Origin: Nyssa sinensis
Taxonomy: Eukaryota; Streptophyta; Magnoliopsida; Cornales; Nyssaceae
Direction: 5' to 3'
Assembly (NCBI GenBank): GCA_008638375.1
Contig: CM018038.1
Location: forward strand, 16,938,985-17,002,984
DNA length: 64,000 nt
Below are positions 34,820 to 46,610 of the stretch, one piece after another (position 1 is the first letter of the stretch; every line of letters begins with the position of its first letter). The notes beneath the pieces were generated by a model, which ran no database searches, was not told the origin of the DNA, and saw only the letters and a list, made by a program, of their open reading frames with translations. Made by a program: the position numbers and the translations under genes.

Positions 34820-37800
34820 TTATTGATAATACTTCCTTAGATGCTCGATATTCCATGGTCGAGGAATGGGTTTTCCTGACATGTCCTCCAACCAATAAGT
34901 CATAGGCCTGATAATCTTGATGATTTTATAGGGCCCCTCTCAGTTTGGGGAAAGCTTTCCCATAGTGGGGTCTTTTGTGTTAGGAAATATTCTTCTGAGA
35001 ACATAGTCACCGAGTTGTAAATTTACGAGCTTCATTCCTTGATTGAAACTATTGGCTACTCGTCGTTGGTATTCTACGGTTGTAATTGCAGCTTGTTCTC
35101 TTTTTCCTTCTAGTAAATCAAGGTTCTATGTCAATTGGAGATCATTGGTATCTTGGTGGAAGGTTTCCGTCCTTAGAGTGGGCATACCGATCTCTACCGG
35201 AATTACCACTTCGGTACCATAAGCAAGTGAAAATGGTGTTTCAGACGTTGATGTTCTCTTTGTAGTTCGGTATGCCCAAAGTACTCTAGGAAGCTCTTCA
35301 ACCCACCTGCCTTTGGCCTTTTCTAATCTCTTTTTGATGGCGTTGATGATCGTACGATTGGTAACCTCGGCTTGTCCATTCGCTTGAGGATGAACTGGCG
35401 AGGAAAAATGATGATTGATATGCAGATCGGCACAAAACTTGCCGAATATTTTTCCAGAAAACTGGGTACTATTGTCCGAGATGATGACTCGCGATATACC
35501 AAACCTGCATACAATGTTTTTCCATGAAAAATTTTTTACCTCAACCTCGGTAATGTGAGTTAATGGCTCCGCTTCTGCTCATTTTGAGAAGTAATCAATA
35601 GCAACAAGAAGATATTCTCGGCTCTGGGGGGCCTTTGGAAAGGGACCTACTATATCCATCCCCCATTGGACAAAAGGCCATGGACTGGAAATAGAAGTGA
35701 GTTGTTGATGTGGCTGATGTTGGTAGGAAGCGAAGCGTTGACATTTATCGCATTTTCTTACATAATCTTTAGCATCGCTGAGCATACCGGGCCAATAATA
35801 GCCTTGAGTAAGAGCTTGGTGGGAGATAGTCATTCCGCCGTTGTGATTTCCGCATATTCCTTCATGGATCTCGGCTAACACATATTCGGAATCTGTTGGG
35901 GATAAGCATCTCAGAAGCGGTTGGGTATAGCAAGGGCATCAGCTTGTGCATTCTGATTCCTTTCAATCTTCTGGATGTTAATTGTAGCAAAGGACTTTTT
36001 CAGAGAATTCACTATCTTCACATATTTGATCATTCGGTCATCTTTGGCCACGAATTCTCCTGAGACCTGTCCCACCACTAGCTGTGAGTCTGAGAATGCT
36101 TCGAGGTTACAAACCCCATATTCTATGGCTAGCCTCATCCCAAGAATTAGTGCTTCATATTCTGCTTCGTTGTTAGAAGATTTAAAACCCAAAACAACGA
36201 CTTTTTCTATTTTGATTCCGCTTGGAGAACAAAATACAATACCGACGCCATAACCTTTATTAGTGGAAGATCCATCGACGTGGAGTTGCCATGTCGTTAT
36301 ACCTATATCTGTCTCAAGGTTTCCTTCCGAGGCTGGTGTAAATTCTGCAACAAAGTCTGCCAGCGCCTGGGCTTTGATGGCAGTTCGAGGGATATAAGTT
36401 ATATCAAACTCGCCCAATTCTACAGACCATTTTATCAAATGTCCCGAGGTGTCCGGCTTATGCAGAATTGCTTTTAAGGGGTAAGAGGTTGGTATCACGA
36501 TTGAGTGAGCTTGAAAGTAAGGTCGAAGTTTTCGTGCTGAAATTATCAGAGCGAATGCCAATTTTTCTACCTCGGGATATCTTCTTTCCGAACCAAGGAC
36601 TGCCTTGCTGGTATAAAAGACGGGTTTCTGACATCTTTTTTCTTCACGAATGAGCGCAGAACTTACCGCATTTCTGGATACTGCGAGATAGAGGAAGAGT
36701 TTCTCCCCTTTCACTGGTTTGGAAAGAAGTTCTAGGGATGCCATGTATCATTTTAGATCTTTGAAGGCTATGGTGCATTCAGGGGTCCATTCAAGGGCCT
36801 TATTCGCCCTTAGGGCTTTGAAGAAGGGGAGGCAACGGTCGGTAGATCTGGAGATGAATCTATTCAGAGCTGCAATCCTACCGTTGAGTGCTTGGATGTC
36901 TTTCTTTGACTTCGGAGGTTCCAACGCTATTAATGCTTTGATCTGCGACGGATCTGCCTCTATTCCTCTTTGGGAGATTAAGAAACCGAGGAATTTGCCT
37001 TCGCTGACACCAAAAGTACATTTTGAAGGATTTAACTTCATTCGGTACTGCCTCAAAATATGGAAGGTTTGCTTTAAATGGTTGATGTGGTCATGTTTGT
37101 GCCGACTTTTGACCAGCATATCATCGATATAAACCTCCATGGTGTGGCCAATCAGAGGTTCAAACATCTTGTTGACTAGTCGCTGGTAGGTCGCACATGT
37201 ATTTTTCAAACCAAATGGCATCACCTTATAACAATATAAACCTCTTTCGGAGATGAAGGATGTTTTTTCTTAATTTGGGAGGTATATCTTGATTTGATTG
37301 TACCCTTAATACGCGTCCATGAAACTTATCAATTCATGGCCGGCAGTTGCGTCAACCAACTGATCTATTCTTGTGAGGGGGAAGCTGTCCTTAGGGCATG
37401 CTTTGTTAAGATCGGTATAATCGACGCAAATGCGCCATTTACCATTCTTTTTCTTCACAAGTACAGTATTGGCAAGCCAATTTGGATAAAACACTTCTTT
37501 GATCATCTGTGCCTGCAACAATCACTGGATTTCTTCATTAATTATCTTATGTCTTTCTGGGGCGAGGATCCTCCGCTTCTGTCTTATCGGGAGGTGACAT
37601 GGGTCTGTCATTGACTTATGGCAGGCAATAGAGGGGTCTATTCCTTCCATGTCTCTGGTTTCCCAAGTGAAGACAGACAAATTATTTTTTAAGAACTTAA
37701 TCATTTCCTCCCGCTCTGAGTGGGATAGATCCATACCGAGCTGTAAATAGCGTTCTTCACCGTTAGAACTCACCAGCACTTTGAAGGGCTCTTGTGTCGG

Positions 37801-37905
37801 TTTTGCCATACTATCTCTTCCTCGGGGGCTCAATGGTTCGTCGAGCTCAGTAGGAGTCTCCGTACCTTCATGTGACTCAAAGGGATCCCGAGGTGTCTGT
37901 AATTG
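34820..37905 (-). pseudogene. pol of element B: RT, RNase H, second RNase H, integrase (degraded)
   Basis: RT (about 37710-36750) has VLVKKKNGKW, VDYTDLNKACPKDSFPL and the active-site VYIDDMLV. RNase H follows, then the second RNase H with LHVDGSS and NNEAEYEALI; 36744-35911 is a long clean stretch of 277 codons. Integrase has the zinc region (GNHNGG, CDKCQ) and DIVGP. The second catalytic motif reads SDNSTQF, so the usual Gly is Ser, but the third keeps Glu (NGQAEVTN). Stops replace Arg (EEIQ*LL), Gln (PN*EKT) and Trp (FSK*AEA, SPN*EGP). Relative to element A, roughly 200 bp joining RNase H to integrase are deleted, with a frameshift (about 35925-35935). The C-terminus EHLRKYYQ is shared with A. 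Confidence 0.9.
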
Positions 37906-37911
37906 CTATTT
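37897..37911 (-). promoter_or_regulatory. Candidate leaky stop (UAG-CAA-UUA) between protease and RT, element B
   Basis: The minus strand reads AAATAGCAATTACAG, in frame with the protease upstream (VALKEKYPK) and with the RT leader downstream (QLQTPRDPFES). The flanking sequence differs from element A but these 15 bases are identical. The context fits UAG-CAR-YYA. Alternatives are CAG-to-TAG decay or a 3' splice site at TTACAG. Confidence 0.45.
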
Positions 37912-40293
37912 GGGGTATTTTTCCTTCAATGCGACAACATGGCACTCTCGGGATGTTAGCTGGGAGCCTCTGATGGTACATACATGATCGTTATGCACAT
38001 ATTTGAGGCATTGGTAAAGAGTGGAAGTAACTGCTCCCATTTGATGGAGCCATGGTGTCTCGATGATAATGTTATAAGGAGATCGAGAGTCGATGATCAT
38101 ATATTCAGAAATGAGAGTTTTCTGATCCTCTCCTTCTCCCACAATAGTGGGTAGTTCGATCCCTCCTAACGGCGAGCTCAGGTTACCATCAAAACTTGCT
38201 ATTACGGCAGTAGTGGCTTTGAGATCGGTGGTGTTGAGCTTCATATTTTTAAAAGGTTCGTAAAAGAGGATATTGGTGGAACATCCGGTGTCTACCAATA
38301 CTCTCTTGACATCGAAGTTTGCTACTCTGCAAGAGATGATGAGTGCATCACTGTGAGGACAATGTATGCCAACCAGGTCCATTTCTGAAAACTGGATATG
38401 CGGTAGCGGCTTCGGATTTTTCTCCATTGTAGAGACAAGGAGAGGGCCTGTTTCTGCCCTTGTTTCCCGAACGTAACGTTTCCTTACTCGGTTGGACATA
38501 CCGATCAATGAGTTATCAGCATAGAGGACAAGGATAACCTGATTATTTGGACGAGGTTGGTCAGTTTGAGGTTCATTTGGTCCAAGACCTTGACCCTGTC
38601 GTTGCTGTTGGGGCCGTTGGTCTTGCCTAGGCTGCTGGGGCCTTTAATTTTGATTAGTCGAGCCTCCATCACGTTGAATAAACTCTTTCAGACGTCCTCT
38701 CCGGATCAATTGCTCGATCTCTTGTTGGAGGTTCCTACACATCTCCGTTGTATGCCAGTGATCTTTATGGAACTCACAATACTTGCTCCGATCTCGGGAG
38801 TCTGGATGGCAGTATAAAGGGTCGGGAGCCTTCAAATTCTCGCGTGTCCGTACTTGACGATAGACTTGTGTGAGAGATGCGTTTAAGGGTGTCAACGTCG
38901 TATTCAGATGTGCATACGACTGAGACCTCCCAATTGCTAATTAGTTTTGAGTTCGAGAGGTAGTTCTTTTATCCAAGCTCCGCTGCCTTTTGTTTGTAGT
39001 TCTAGAGCTTTGCTTTTGAGTAGTATCGTTCTGTTGTGACTGCCCTTTTGCTTTGCGAAGAGATGCCCTGGTATCTTCCAAATTTATATGCTTCCTGGCT
39101 CGCTCCATTAGCGATGCCATGTCGGTCGGAGGATTCTTGGTTAAGGAATCATGGAACCGTCCTGGCCACAGTCCCGCATGAAGTGCTGCCACCAAAAAAT
39201 CCGGACCGCAGTCCGTAATTTCGGTGAGTTCAGAGTTGAACCGGGCGATGTAGTCTCGAAGTGATTCCCCCTTTTGTTGCTTAATTGTCAGAAGAAACTC
39301 TGGTCCCTTTCTCAGCCTCCGGCTAGTTAAAAATCGGTCAAGAAAACGTCTGCTGAGCTCATAAAAGCTCAGGACTGACTCCTGGGGGAGGTTATTGAAC
39401 CATCGTAAGGCTGCGCCTTTAAGACTTGTGACGAACGTGCGGCACAGGAAAGCATCGGTGGCTCCATGCAGGGCCATCGTATGTTGATAGTTGGAGAGGT
39501 GATCTCCAGGGTCGTCCGACTCGTCATATGGAGTAAATTTTGGGACAATGACTTTCCGGGGACGTTCCTCCGCGAAGATGGCTGCTGTGAAGGGAGTGGT
39601 GAACCTACCAAGTAGTCGTGCTATTTCATCTTGCTTAGTGGGAGCATCTCCTTCTCTTGCGTGGGCTGCCAGTCCTACGGAATCTGCCACCTCTTCCATC
39701 CTTGGACGTCTCTTGGATGGGGCAGAGTATTGTGGTATGGGCATGCCAGCCTCATGTCCAGTGTGTAAAGGATGTTCCTGACTAAGAGCAACGTGTCCTG
39801 AGATTCTTTGGGGCAGTATTGACGCCTGCCAAGGCCGGGAGCTTGACCGTACAGGATTGGCTCCTGAATTCACAGGACTCAAATCCCTATTTGTGCTGTG
39901 GAGGTGCACAGTCGGATGAAGATTCGGCGCCTCTTGTCCCATAACATGGGATTGGCGAGGTTCATCTCCGGCCCGAACTGCGTCCTGGAGATCAACTGGA
40001 TGGGCACTGGGACCTCCATCTTCCTAAAGTCTTGCACCAGCAGGGGGGAATTGGATTTCTTCCTGTAGGAATACCTGGTGGAAGAGCTATCGGATATCTG
40101 GCAGGTTCTGGGTTAAAGAAACCAGGACCTGGGATATGGCCAAAATTTGTCCTTGCATTTGATCGGATTGTCTCCGCATCTGCTCCCTAATTTGGTCGAG
40201 TTGTTGTTGTACAGGATCAAAAGTTTCACCTTCTTCGTCACCAGCTAATGGCTGGCTTTAAGTCATTTGTCTGGAACGGTGATTCGGGGCCAT
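37906..40293 (-). pseudogene. gag-protease of element B (degraded)
   Basis: The start is the minus-strand ATG at 40293 (MAPNHRSRQMT, then a TAA). The gag core is open from 39942 to 38941 (333 codons), with LSNYQHTMALHGA, WFNNLPQESVLSFYELS and SRRLRKGPEFL, ending in a basic tail. After a TAA at 38941 a C-x2-H-x4-H-x4-C segment follows (YCEFHKDHWHTTEMC, about 38770). Protease keeps VDTGCSTNILF, the DTG active site, with IIIETPWLH where element A has IIGRPWLH. Gag would package RNA; protease would cleave the polyprotein. The early and mid stops make this copy non-functional as it stands. Confidence 0.88.
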
Positions 40294-40349
40294 GACGAAG
40301 GATCAAAGTTGAAAGTTAGGAAACAAATAGGAATGATTACGGATCGATT

Positions 40350-40368
40350 CCCACAGACGGCGCCAAAC
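40350..40368 (-). other. Primer-binding site of element B
   Basis: The minus strand reads GTTTGGCGCCGTCTGTGGG immediately inside the 5' LTR. Same site as in element A, with GGCGCC unmutated. Confidence 0.72.
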
Positions 40369-40957
40369 TGATGTTGCAGTTTTCGACTTCGTCAAGGCTT
40401 AAATCGTTCCTCGCTGTATATCCTGAATCAAAAAGAGTCAGAGTGCCACCGGGGAGGGCTCCGGTGGTAGCCACTCCGATGGTTAAGTTAGAGAAGATAG
40501 AAATGTATATTCTCAGTCAATAATTATTTAGATAATTCCCAGAACTCCCTTTTTACATACCTCTGTCTTTGTATTTATAAGCTGTAAGAAATATCAAACC
40601 CAATAGTCAAGCGGTGGAACCATTTCATCATGATTACACTCGTCATGTTTGTCACCGGCTATGCTGATTATGTAGGGCTAGGAACCCTTTCCGTTTTTTA
40701 TAGGACTAGAGTGTGGCGTGTGTCAGAGGGTGACAGTTTCGTCATAATTACTTGTGATATTTTTCCTTATTCGTATTTATTTTATTACCATAAGGTCGGT
40801 ATACCGAGGTGTGGAACGAGATCAGTATGCCAAGTTGCTATAATTCATGGACCCCCTTACCGAAGTCAGTTTGACTGATTAATTCGTCTTATGAATTCAT
40901 AGAACAAGATTAGACACGTGTCCTGTTCTGGTCGGTTGGGATATTTTTGGCGTATCA
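40369..40957 (-). repeat. 5' LTR of element B (right copy)
   Basis: 589 bp from TGATGTTGCAG to GGCGTATCA, same length as its partner. It is next to the PBS and so is the 5' LTR. Confidence 0.94.
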
Positions 40958-40962
40958 GGTAT

Positions 40963-42673
40963 ATAGGAGACAATTTTATATATATAAACCTACGTAAAAG
41001 CAACTAGCGGATCCAAAATTTATACCTAAGAGTCGAAGAAATAAACATTAGAGTTTAGGAAGCATTGTAAAAGCACATTTTAGGAAATAATTATGTTAGT
41101 TTCCACATTTTTAAAACATCTTTTTAATATTTTTAAGTTCAAAACACACATTTCAAAAAAGTGTCAATAATTTTTTTAAAAAAATTTTTGTTTTAAAAAC
41201 ATTTATTTTTTATCTATATAATACAATTAATACAATTCATCCAAATATTACAATATTATTTAAATTTATTTTAAATATATTAATTTAAACACTCACAACT
41301 TAACTCAAATCACACTTTTCATAAAACATACTTTGAAATTATTTGAATGGAAGTTTGTACCGTCCGTTTAGACGTTTTGGTGCTCATACCGTGCTTTTAG
41401 CTTTTAAAGATGCTTGGGTCGCATGGCTAGACAGCTCTTTTAAACTGGTATTGTAGCCAAAACGGGCGGACAGAAAAGGCCAAGGAGGGAGGCTTTTTCC
41501 AAAACGCCAGGTTGTTTCCTTTTTCTCTCAGCATATTGCCACTGACATTAATATTTATTACAGTGATACCACTTACAAATGAATGCTAAAACAATAAAGT
41601 CAAATGAGATCAGAAGGTGGTGGATTCATTATTAATAATTAATTATATTAATATTAAAATAAAATATTCCTATATACTTATTTAATAATGCATTAAAATT
41701 ATATTATCTTTATAAAAAAATATATAACGATAAAATAATCAGCCAACACTTATTAATCATTCATTCAAATACTAAAATATCTTTTAACATTTACTTAATT
41801 TAAATTATATTTTTTTACAACTCATTAAAACAAACATTTTTTTACTGTTTCTCCAAACGAACACTTATTAAAAAAATTATGATTAATAATTACGGTTTAA
41901 AATTCTATCTCAAACAATCGCTTAAATCAATTAAATGCCATTGAGGGGCTCAAAATGCCAAAGTGCATTTAGAAAACAAATCCAAACATAACCAATTAAT
42001 ATTAATATTATAATAAATTTTATGTGTTTAAATATATATTTTACAAAATTATTTATGATAACAGAATTACTTATAAAATATATAAGCACGTATTTTCACA
42101 ATAACAAAATGATAATTTAAACTTTTATAACAATATATTTAAGAAATCATTGTATATGAAAAATAATAGAAGATAATAAGTTTTTAGAATACATAAATTT
42201 AAAATAATTATAAATGATATTAATCAAAATAAATATTAAAATTAGTCAAAAAGATTTGAAAAAAACAAAGATTTCCTATTAATGTTGTTTTGGAGTTTTA
42301 TATGGGATTTCTCTAGCAGCAGTGCAGCACCAAGCAAATACATCTAGCTACGTATTTATGTATAGAATACAGATACATTCAACTGGTCCTCTAGAAAGAT
42401 TTTAAAAGACAATAACAGATTTTTTTGTTAGTATGTCTCAGGTTTCTCTCTCTCTCTCTCTCTCTCCAATTATTTTCTTTCAAGAAAAACATCGAACTCG
42501 AAACCACTCTGGTTTTCCTTTTCAGCTCCGCTCAAACATACATAGTCCCTACACACCCACTCTTTATGGTCCTCCCTCCAACACCTCAAGCCTCTGTCTG
42601 TTTGTGTAAAGATCCAATGCTCCATTGATTTCCTGAGTCTGCTAGGTTTTTAGGTAGCTGTGTGTCTCCCTGG
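40963..42673. other. Spacer and promoter/5' UTR of the GRF gene
   Basis: AT-rich to about 42290 with no gene. The last 400 bases are less AT-rich and contain a (CT)n tract (about 42446-42466), common in 5' UTRs of plant developmental genes. No upstream ATG is in frame with the GRF start. A core promoter was not pinned down. Confidence 0.5.
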
Positions 42674-45600
42674 ATGAATTTTGGGGTGCTGGGTGTGGAT
42701 GGGGTGGTGACTTCAGACAGTGGTTTTGCTTCTTCTCTTACTTCAGACCAGGATTCCAAGCAAAAGTGGTACGGATCTGGGTTTCTCAAGCAAGAAAGGT
42801 CTGGGACTACTGAAGAGGACCGGAAGAACTTAAAAGTGGCCAAAACTGATGATTTCTCAGCCTCCAAGGCAATGTTGCTCCAGCAGAGAAGTCCTTTACT
42901 GAGATCTAATAACTCTCTTCTCTCTGATAGTCAGCAGATGTTGAGCTTCTCTTCAACCAACTCACAAGCTGTGACATTGCCTAACTATCACCACATATCA
43001 AACACTCATGGTAGAGACACAGGTATACAAATCCTTTTTATATCTACAGTTCTGTGCTGTATTCTGACATATTGAGTAAATGGGTGTGGACATTTGCATG
43101 GAGTTCCTGTTTTATGAGATGTTTGGGAAAAGAGAAAAATAAATTAGGCAAGTGGCGCAACGAAGATTGGGTTATTATTGGCTATTTGGGTTCTGATTCC
43201 CAGTACTGGTGGGAGGGTCTTTTCATGTAAATGCATGGTGGTCTTTGCTTTGAGTCTTGTCAGGGGGGGGGGGGGGGGGGAAGTGATTTTCTTTTTCTCC
43301 TTAAAATCTGTCTTCCTGTCTTCAGCACAGTAGAAATTATAGGACGCATGAGAACAGAAGAGAAGAAAAGAAAAGAAAATGAAGGAATAGTTGGAGGAGC
43401 AACATTAGTTCCCCTCTTTGCTTTTTTGGTCTTCATTTTCTCTCTCTCTAGTGCTTTGTTTTCTTTGTTCTATCACAGATGCGAACTTCATTATTTTTGT
43501 AGCTTCCTTAAATGTTGCGGTCTTGCACACAAGTATAATTTCTGGGTGACCTGCCATGCCCTTTTCTATACTCTAATTTTCCCTCTACACTTAATGGTCA
43601 GAGAAAACATTTCTATTCCATTTAGCTGTAAAATGGTTTTAGGATTTGGCTTTTCTGTCTCTTAATCTTTCGATATATTTGTCTCAGGCTATGGCTCTGG
43701 AGGCTTGAATTCTGCGAGCATGCATGGAGTATTGACAGGGGTGAGGGGGCCATTTACTCCATCACAGTGGATGGAATTGGAGCAGCAGGCCTTGATATAC
43801 AAGTACGTCACTGCAAATGTGCCAATACCTTCTAATCTGCTCATCCCCATTAGGAAAGCCCTTGATTCTGCTGGGTTCTCTAGCTTTTCAGGAGGAACTC
43901 TTAGACCCAATACTTGTAAGTTTGTATTCTTCTTAACAAGTTTTGTATATATATAGCTGTCTATAATTATTTTTAGCTGCTATACCCCACTTTTCAATCT
44001 CTTATTCGGCTCTTTATGCTTCTTCCAAGTTGGGATTAAGGTTTTGTTGGGTACAATGCTCTGTTTATTTTAGGTGAAAATCACTTCTAGATCCAAATAT
44101 GTGCACGAGTATAAGAGTTTCTGCAAATTTGGTACCTTTTTTTTGGGGTTATTTAGGATAAATCTTAGCTTTTTTATGTTTGTTGATTTTCTTGTTTTCA
44201 ATTGTTGTATGTTGGTAGTGGGATGGGGTGGTTTCCATCTGGGATTCTCCAAGAACACCGATCCTGAGCCGGGAAGGTGTCGCCGGACGGATGGGAAGAA
44301 ATGGCGGTGCACGAGGGATGCCGTTGCTGACCAGAAGTATTGTGAGCGGCACATGAACAGGGGCCGCCATCGTTCAAGAAAGCCTGTGGAAGGCCAAACT
44401 GGCCATTCCGTCTCCGGACTCACCACCACCACCACTGCTAAGCTGATGCCAATCGCTTCTTCCTCCACATCAGCATCTGTGGTGCCTGGTGGCGGCGGCG
44501 CATCCAGCAGCCTTGAGCTCTCGCACCAGAACCAACTCAACAGCTTGCAAACTGGTGCACGTAATTCGTGTTTATCTCCCCATATCAACAGGTGAATAAA
44601 ACAACTCACTGTGGAAATAGGTTTCTTATCCTTTTGGCATATATTCACTATGCGGGCTACATTCATAGAATTTACCTTGATATTGAACCCCAAGTGGTAG
44701 CTCAGCTGAAAAGGGCTTTAGGGTGTCATCCTCGAGGTTCCCATTTCGAGTTTGAGTTCAAGTTTCGGGCTAGCCTCCCGGATGTTAGCACAATGCATTG
44801 GTAGGACGAGCCTCAAGTGGCTGCGCAAACCATACATAGAACTTGGTGTGAGCTTGAATCTCCGCCATTGTGTAAGTCCACGACTTAATCCTACACGTGT
44901 TGAGAAGACGGTGCGTGCAAGAACCACCAAAGGATACTTCCTTAGGGTCAAGCCTTTGAGGGAATATCCTCTGGGGTTTGCCCTTTTACCTTGGTATTGA
45001 TTCTATTGAATCATATGCATTGTTCTGCTTTCTCTTCCTTTACATTTCCATCCTTATAATGGCTAAGATCCCTCTGTGAGGGAACTGGTTTATGTTTGCT
45101 GAACTTACAGTAAATTGGATGCAAAAGATGATCATAAATATGTAGAATTAGAGTTTTAATTTGTAATTTCACGCTATAAAGCGGGTTTTACAAGTCTCAT
45201 CTATGCAGACTTTGGACTAACTGATAGTTTCTTTCAATTAATCGTTTGTATTCTCTTAACAGGATTCTGAACAAAGAGAATGTGGATCAGAGAATGCAAG
45301 AACCAACTGGTCTTTCAATGCTATCTCCTACCATTGGCCTAAAAGAAAACCAATTTTCCATTCCAAAACAGCAGAACCCATATGAAGAATCCTCTGGACC
45401 TGAATTTGGACTTGTTTGCTCTGACTCTTTGCTCAACTTTGTGAATAAAAGCTCTTCGCTCATTAACTGCAGAAATTCCCAGGACCTGAATGACACAGAA
45501 ACAGAATCACAACATTCACTTCGCCAGTTCATGGATGACTGGCCTAAATACCAGTCTGAACAAGCGGCAATTTCATGGCCGCAAATTGAACTGCAGTCAG

Positions 45601-46058
45601 ACAGGACCCAGCTCTCAATTTCAATTCCAATGGTTTCGGATTTCATGTCATCCACTTCCTCTCCCGCCAACAAGAACCCCATGCTCTCAATTCAAATGGG
45701 TTTGGGGGTGGGTGGTGTCATAAATGAACCGAGCGAAAAGCAAGTGAACTGGATTCCTATTTCCTGGGAAAGTTCAATGGGTGGACCTCTTGCGGAGGTA
45801 TTGCATAGCACTAGTAACAGCACTGGCGATTGCAAGAACTCGGCTCTTAACCTCTTGACTAAAGGCTGGGACAGTAGCCCCGGATTAGCATCATCTCCGA
45901 CGGGTGTCTTACAAAAGGCCACCTTTGGATCACTTTCTAACAGCAGCACTGGGAGCAGCCCAAGAGCAGAGAACAACAAGAAGACCAATGAAGAGGCTAG
46001 CCTCTGCAATGACCTCCTGGCCTCAACTCTTGTTAATTCCTTGTTGCCTTCCTTGTAA
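42674..46058 (+). CDS. GRF: Growth-regulating factor (GRF) transcription factor, GRF1/GRF2-like
   Basis: Four exons, 42674-43022, 43688-43915, 44219-44591 and 45263-46058, with GT-AG introns, give 581 residues. The start is ATG 42674 ([10 protein letters not shown]). The QLQ domain, in exon 2 (about residues 135-170, [19 protein letters not shown]), binds GIF co-activators. The WRC domain, in exon 3, has [17 protein letters not shown], then KYCERH and [11 protein letters not shown]: the C3H zinc motif and nuclear signal used for DNA binding. Exon 4 carries C-terminal blocks typical of the GRF1/2 group: [19 protein letters not shown] and [10 protein letters not shown]. GRFs promote cell proliferation in leaves and other organs. 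The gene is intact, with clean junctions ([24 protein letters not shown]). A miR396 site lies in exon 3. Intron 3 hosts a SINE; intron 1 has an 18-G run. Confidence 0.97.
43263..43280. repeat. G18 homopolymer in GRF intron 1
   Basis: Eighteen G in a row inside intron 1. The open frame running across it (43231-43665) is intronic and not a gene. Confidence 0.9.
44371..44391 (+). promoter_or_regulatory. miR396 target site in GRF exon 3
   Basis: The 21 bases encoding RSRKPVE begin CGTTCAAGAAAGCC and end TGTGGAA, the known miR396 target in GRF mRNAs at the end of the WRC domain. Pairing looks full-length with the usual central bulge or mismatch. It predicts post-transcriptional repression by miR396. 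Confidence 0.93.
44687..44984 (+). mobile_element. tRNA-derived SINE in GRF intron 3
   Basis: About 298 bp flanked by 16-bp direct repeats TTTACCTTGATATTGA (44671-44686) and TTTACCTTGGTATTGA (44985-45000), one mismatch. The 5' part has an A-box-like TAGCTCAGCTG (44698) and a degenerate B-box-like GAGGTTCCCATTTCGAG about 30 bases on. Long variable TSDs and Pol III-like boxes indicate a SINE. The family is not identified. It ends without an obvious poly-A. Confidence 0.6.
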
Positions 46059-46610
46059 CCATTTGACCCTGGTCAAAGAAGACATTAGGAAAGGGAAGAA
46101 GAATTTGAGTTTTATCTGCTGATAAAGAGTAGATTCAGTAGAACAACTATCTTTGGGAGTTTGAATTTGTTAATTTCTTTCATTGTGCAAAACTTTGACT
46201 GTGGCTCTCAATATTGAAATGGGTGTGATCTAGAAGATTAAAGTGTTTGTTAGATTGTGTCAACTACCAGTTCTTGTTTGGATGGTGGTTTCTGGTTGGT
46301 GATTTGAGTTGTTCTGCAGATCAGAAAGTTTGGTACATCATGTTATCATCCAACTGAAATTGGAAACAGGGTGTTTCATCATGTATGAACCTCAATCTCA
46401 GTCCACCGTGGATCTCAGTCTCATTAGAGTCCGTCGGCATCATTTTCTTTTACTGAATTTTTCTTTGGTGCAGTACTCAAATTTTAACTCTTCCCATTTC
46501 TACAATTAAACAGAAAAATTTGCAATAACTTAATAAAATTGCTTTTGTTTCTTTTTTTTAAAAAAGGCTGGGTAAGCATTTAAGTACCTTTCTATGTTAC
46601 AAGTTGTAAT
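46059..46610. other. GRF 3' UTR and downstream spacer
   Basis: No open frame of interest. The first 200-300 bases are presumably 3' UTR. AATAAAATTG at about 46532 is one possible poly-A signal. Confidence 0.45.

Larger units (their letters stand above)
31152..40957 (-). mobile_element. Full-length Tat-lineage Ty3/gypsy LTR retrotransposon (element B)
   Basis: 9,806 bp, minus orientation, with perfect 5-bp TSDs GGTAT (31147-31151 and 40958-40962). Both 589-bp LTRs start TG and end CA. By eye they differ at about 19 positions, nearly all transitions, so this insertion is younger than element A. Domain order is the same as in A: gag, protease, RT, RNase H, second RNase H, integrase, then a plus-strand gene before the 3' LTR. 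It lacks A's second plus-strand unit and the minisatellite. The proteins are clearly related to those of A but substantially diverged, so A and B are different families of one lineage. Every gene carries stops. Confidence 0.95.

Noticed and set aside
43231..43665. 144-codon frame in GRF intron 1
   Set aside because: It starts before an 18-G run, has no domain, and lies between two well-supported splice sites.
44070..44693. 207-codon minus-strand frame opposite GRF exon 3
   Set aside because: It is the antisense shadow of the WRC exon plus flanking intron.
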